Assembly (NCBI GenBank): GCA_964635845.1
Contig: CAZWNO010000002.1
Location: 1-64,000 of the forward strand
Origin: SZUA-365 sp964635845
GTDB taxonomy: Bacteria; Bacteroidota; Ignavibacteria; SZUA-365
DNA length: 64,000 nt
Direction: 5' to 3'
Under the pieces are notes generated by a model. It ran no database searches. It had not been told where the DNA came from and saw only the letters and a program-made list of their open reading frames with translations. The translations under genes were made by a program, and so were the position numbers. Below are positions 61,906-64,000 of this stretch, piece after piece (within the stretch, counting starts at the first letter, position 1; each line of letters begins with the position of its first letter).

Positions 61906-62553
61906 ATGAAATTCGCAGTATACCTGACGATCGTTCTCGCTGCGCTCACCTGCCCAGCGGCCGCTTCGGAACCGACCAACATCTCCGGCAGCGTGGATAT
62001 CAGGCGTTTCTCTGTCGCACGCATTCAGGACATGATCACACTGAACTGGAATACGCGTGGCGAGCGCAACAATCTGGGCTTCGAAATCGAGCGCAAGAGT
62101 CAGTTCGAAGAGCAATGGACCACGATCGGATTCATGCGAGGACGCGGTACGGCCAACGGAGACCAGGATTATGCTTTCGTGGAAAAACTGAACAGCAGGG
62201 AAGTGCTGTTGTACCGTCTCAAACAGATCGACACCCGCGGCAACGCCATGTATTCGCAGGCGGTGATGGTTACTCCCGATGAGATCCCCGCTTCGATGCG
62301 TGTCAGCCCGGGATTGAAACAGCATATGGTAGAATACAACCGGATCTCCTTCGCCCTTCCGAGGGAAAGTGCGGTGCTGATCACTGTTCACGACGTATTC
62401 GGCCGCATCCTGCGCACCGTCGCCGAAGAGCAATTCACGGCCGGGTATCACGTCATTCCATTCGGGTCGGTGTCGCTACCTCCGGGATTATACAACGTTC
62501 GACTCCAGACCAGGGCTGGAGTCCTTACACAGACACTGATCAAGACTTCATAG
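61906..62553 (+). CDS. Small secreted protein with FnIII-like domain and sorting tail (paralogue 2)
   Basis: 215 residues, like the previous protein but without its N-terminal disordered part. Signal peptide MKFAVYLTIVLAALTCPAAA; domain MITLNWNTRGERNNLGFEIE ... LLYRLKQIDTRGNA; C-terminal tail VHDVFGRILRTVAEEQFTAG and SLPPGLYNVRLQTRAGVLTQ. Met at 61906 is used; 29 upstream residues are unlike a leader peptide. Tandem duplication is the simplest origin. Confidence 0.82.
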   Translation: MKFAVYLTIVLAALTCPAAASEPTNISGSVDIRRFSVARIQDMITLNWNTRGERNNLGFEIERKSQFEEQWTTIGFMRGRGTANGDQDYAFVEKLNSREVLLYRLKQIDTRGNAMYSQAVMVTPDEIPASMRVSPGLKQHMVEYNRISFALPRESAVLITVHDVFGRILRTVAEEQFTAGYHVIPFGSVSLPPGLYNVRLQTRAGVLTQTLIKTS

Positions 62554-62576
62554 ACTTCGAGAAGATTTGGGAAGAA

Positions 62577-62605
62577 GACAGCCCCGGGTGCGCACCGGGG
62601 CTGTC
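62577..62605. terminator. Hairpin between convergent paralogue 2 and NDH-2 gene
   Basis: GACAGCCCCGG (62577-62587) and CCGGGGCTGTC (62595-62605) form an 11-bp stem with a 7-base loop. No T-run, but GC-rich and placed just after one stop (62553) and before the other (62629). Confidence 0.65.
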
Positions 62606-62628
62606 GGCATTTCGGAGCAATGTCTCCC

Positions 62629-63891
62629 TTACCACTGGCCTGTCCAGTTCTGCCTTTCCTTCCAGAGCAGGAAGAGATGCCTTTCGCTGATGGCCCGTTT
62701 GAGCAGGCTGCCAACGAATCCGACGAAGCGGATCCGCATCCCGATGGGCAGCGCCGCCCAGCCGATGGCGAGGTGCCTGCCGAGCGAGACGACTTCGCCA
62801 AGCACCCTGGGGCGATAGGCTTTCAAGGCGCGGCCGTCCATGATTCGCTCCAGATTGTCAGCGGTGATATATCCCTGCTGCAGTGCGAACTGTGCGGCGG
62901 TGGGAACCGCCTTGTCCGACTGCGGATTGATGGCCAGGGCATTGTCGCCGATCGCGAACACCTCGGGATAGTGTCTCACCTGCAGGAATTCGTTGACGAT
63001 GACGCGGCCCTGCGGCCCTGTTTCCGCCCCGCTGCGGCGGATTAAATCGGATATTCGGATTCCGCCTGTCCAAATCATCGTCCTGGTAGGAATCGCATCG
63101 CCCGGGATTCGCAGCATCTCGAGCCTGCCATCCTGTTCCCGCATACAGGTCACACGCGTGTTGGTCAGGATCTGGATCCCCATCGCCTGCAGGGCCTCGA
63201 TCGAGCGCGCAACCTGCCTCCCGTCGAGCGAGGGAAGGATGCTCGAGGACAGTTCCACGAGCACCATCTCGGGCTCGGAGGGATCGATATGATACTGTTC
63301 GCTGAGTGAGTCGAAGCGTTCGGCCATCTCCGTCGCAAGTTCCACGCCGGTCAGGCCTCCTCCGCCGATCACGAAGCGCAGATATTCCCTGCGCTTGTTG
63401 CGGTTGGTCTCGGAGGCCGCGATCGCGAACATGCGCTCGGTGTGCACGCGGATGCGTTCCGAATCATCCAGTTCCTTGAGCTGGAAGGCATGTTCTTCGA
63501 GACCGGGAATCTGGTAGAAGTTTGTCTTGCTGCCCAGGGCGATGACAAGATAGTCGTAGCGGATGCGGCGGGGCTGCGGGGCCGAGGTCTCGGACATGCC
63601 GAAATCGAGCTCCACGTACTGCGCGTCCAGTGCGATATGCGTCACCTCGCCGAGGTGAAATGTCACGTTCTCCCGTTTCGCGAGAAAGCGCGCGAGGGGA
63701 ATGGTGACCTCGGATTCGCGCACTGCGCGTTCATGCAGCCGCGTTTCGAGCAGATGATACGTATGCCTGTCCACGAGATGGATGCGGACATTCGGGAACC
63801 GGCGGAACCGGCGCGACAGCCGCGTCACGCAGCTCATCCCGCCATAGCCGGCTCCCAATATCACGATATCTATGTCTTCCGTTCTGTTCAT
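62629..63891 (-). CDS. Type II NADH dehydrogenase (NDH-2-like FAD oxidoreductase)
   Basis: 420 residues. FAD loop VILGAGYGG (10-18); NAD loop FVIGGGGLTGVELATEMAER; VFAIGDNALA near residue 315 for FAD; the C-terminal ~60 residues (GRHLAIGWAALPIGMRIRFV) include the amphipathic or membrane-attaching helices of NDH-2. Reduces quinone with NADH without pumping protons. Its ATG at 63891 follows a terminator that ends another minus-strand gene. Confidence 0.9.
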   Translation of the reverse strand: MNRTEDIDIVILGAGYGGMSCVTRLSRRFRRFPNVRIHLVDRHTYHLLETRLHERAVRESEVTIPLARFLAKRENVTFHLGEVTHIALDAQYVELDFGMSETSAPQPRRIRYDYLVIALGSKTNFYQIPGLEEHAFQLKELDDSERIRVHTERMFAIAASETNRNKRREYLRFVIGGGGLTGVELATEMAERFDSLSEQYHIDPSEPEMVLVELSSSILPSLDGRQVARSIEALQAMGIQILTNTRVTCMREQDGRLEMLRIPGDAIPTRTMIWTGGIRISDLIRRSGAETGPQGRVIVNEFLQVRHYPEVFAIGDNALAINPQSDKAVPTAAQFALQQGYITADNLERIMDGRALKAYRPRVLGEVVSLGRHLAIGWAALPIGMRIRFVGFVGSLLKRAISERHLFLLWKERQNWTGQW

Positions 63892-63925
63892 TTCTCAATC
63901 CCGTATTTCATCGCCTTCTATAACA

Positions 63926-63959
63926 ACAAAGGCCGCCGGATCGTGTCCGCGGCCTTTGT
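63926..63959 (-). terminator. Terminator of a gene beyond the right edge
   Basis: ACAAAGGCCGC (63926-63936) and GCGGCCTTTGT (63949-63959) form an 11-bp stem with a 12-base loop; on the minus strand it is followed by TGTTAT after TTTGT. It lies 20 bases past the stop at 63980. Confidence 0.7.
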
Positions 63960-63979
63960 CTGGTCTGAATTCGGGATGG

Positions 63980-64000
63980 TCAGCGCACTTCCGCCAGCGC
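63980..64000 (-). CDS. C-terminal end of a partial minus-strand gene
   Basis: Minus-strand codons read Ala-Leu-Ala-Glu-Val-Arg-stop, with a terminator directly downstream. Only six residues fall in the window, so the product cannot be named. Confidence 0.45.
   Translation of the reverse strand, partial: ALAEVR

Overview
The window looks like part of a metagenome-assembled genome (two scaffold gaps of exactly 10 N at 9500 and 44771) from a GC-rich, Gram-negative member of the Bacteroidota/Chlorobiota assemblage, probably near Ignavibacteria or Kapabacteria. The lineage is inferred, not proven. Supporting signs: secreted proteins with C-terminal sorting domains of the type IX secretion kind, a TonB receptor with an N-terminal carboxypeptidase-like domain, a 7TM-AraC regulator, LptE, tandem M16 peptidases, and a miaB / sigma-54 activator / lptE gene order. 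No tRNA, rRNA, CRISPR array, prophage or transposase gene was seen.

Layout. 1-5050: surE, galT, a PLP-dependent decarboxylase, and two hemerythrin-domain genes behind a near-perfect CRP/FNR/DNR-type operator. 5048-10134: TonB receptor, SEC-C protein, membrane AraC regulator. 10319-23697: a compact heme locus (CcsA/HemX-like, hemA, hemC, hemD, hemE, hemN, hemH, hemG, a decayed gene, hemB, yceH, hemL) that holds every enzyme from glutamyl-tRNA to protoheme. 23704-30692: a eukaryote-type UDP-glucose pyrophosphorylase, a heme-binding protein, two PAP2-type membrane proteins, a large sorted surface protein and a HAD phosphatase. 30765-34239: two M16 peptidases, one catalytic and one apparently not. 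34326-41903: a minus-strand block with isochorismatase, TPR, glycosyltransferase, lptE, sigma-54 activator, MBL hydrolase, SPOR protein and miaB. 42113-46200: an Rrf2 regulator with a histone-like tail, divergent from the C-terminal half of MetH, then an LCP protein. 46331-51591: gap, pgk, rhomboid, ispG, comF. 51628-55778 (minus): a secreted GH13 enzyme, a universal stress protein and a nucleotidyltransferase. 55988-64000: a small Cys-rich protein, a solute symporter, MarR, fumarase, gmhA, two small sorted proteins, NDH-2 and the tail of one more gene.

Two themes cut across the window. First, reading upstream of many genes gives a consistent promoter shape, TTGnnn - 17 bp - TAnnTT. It was found at galT, the SEC-C gene, the decayed gene, hemB (weaker -35), the large surface protein, miaB, rrf2, gap, marR, the fumarase and a small sorted protein, and it repeatedly decides between alternative starts. 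Second, the intergenic spaces carry several short dispersed repeat families: CTCGTG hexamers with a GGCGCGC palindrome, TTGGCNG heptamers on both sides of hemH, and ACGGATT-type repeats that abut or supply stop codons.

Functionally the window combines heme supply, respiration (NDH-2, fumarase), gas or redox sensing (hemerythrins, Rrf2, CRP/FNR site), envelope biogenesis (lptE, gmhA, glycosyltransferase, LCP, sorted proteins) and central glycolysis. Promoters, operators and repeat families were found by eye and are not statistically tested.
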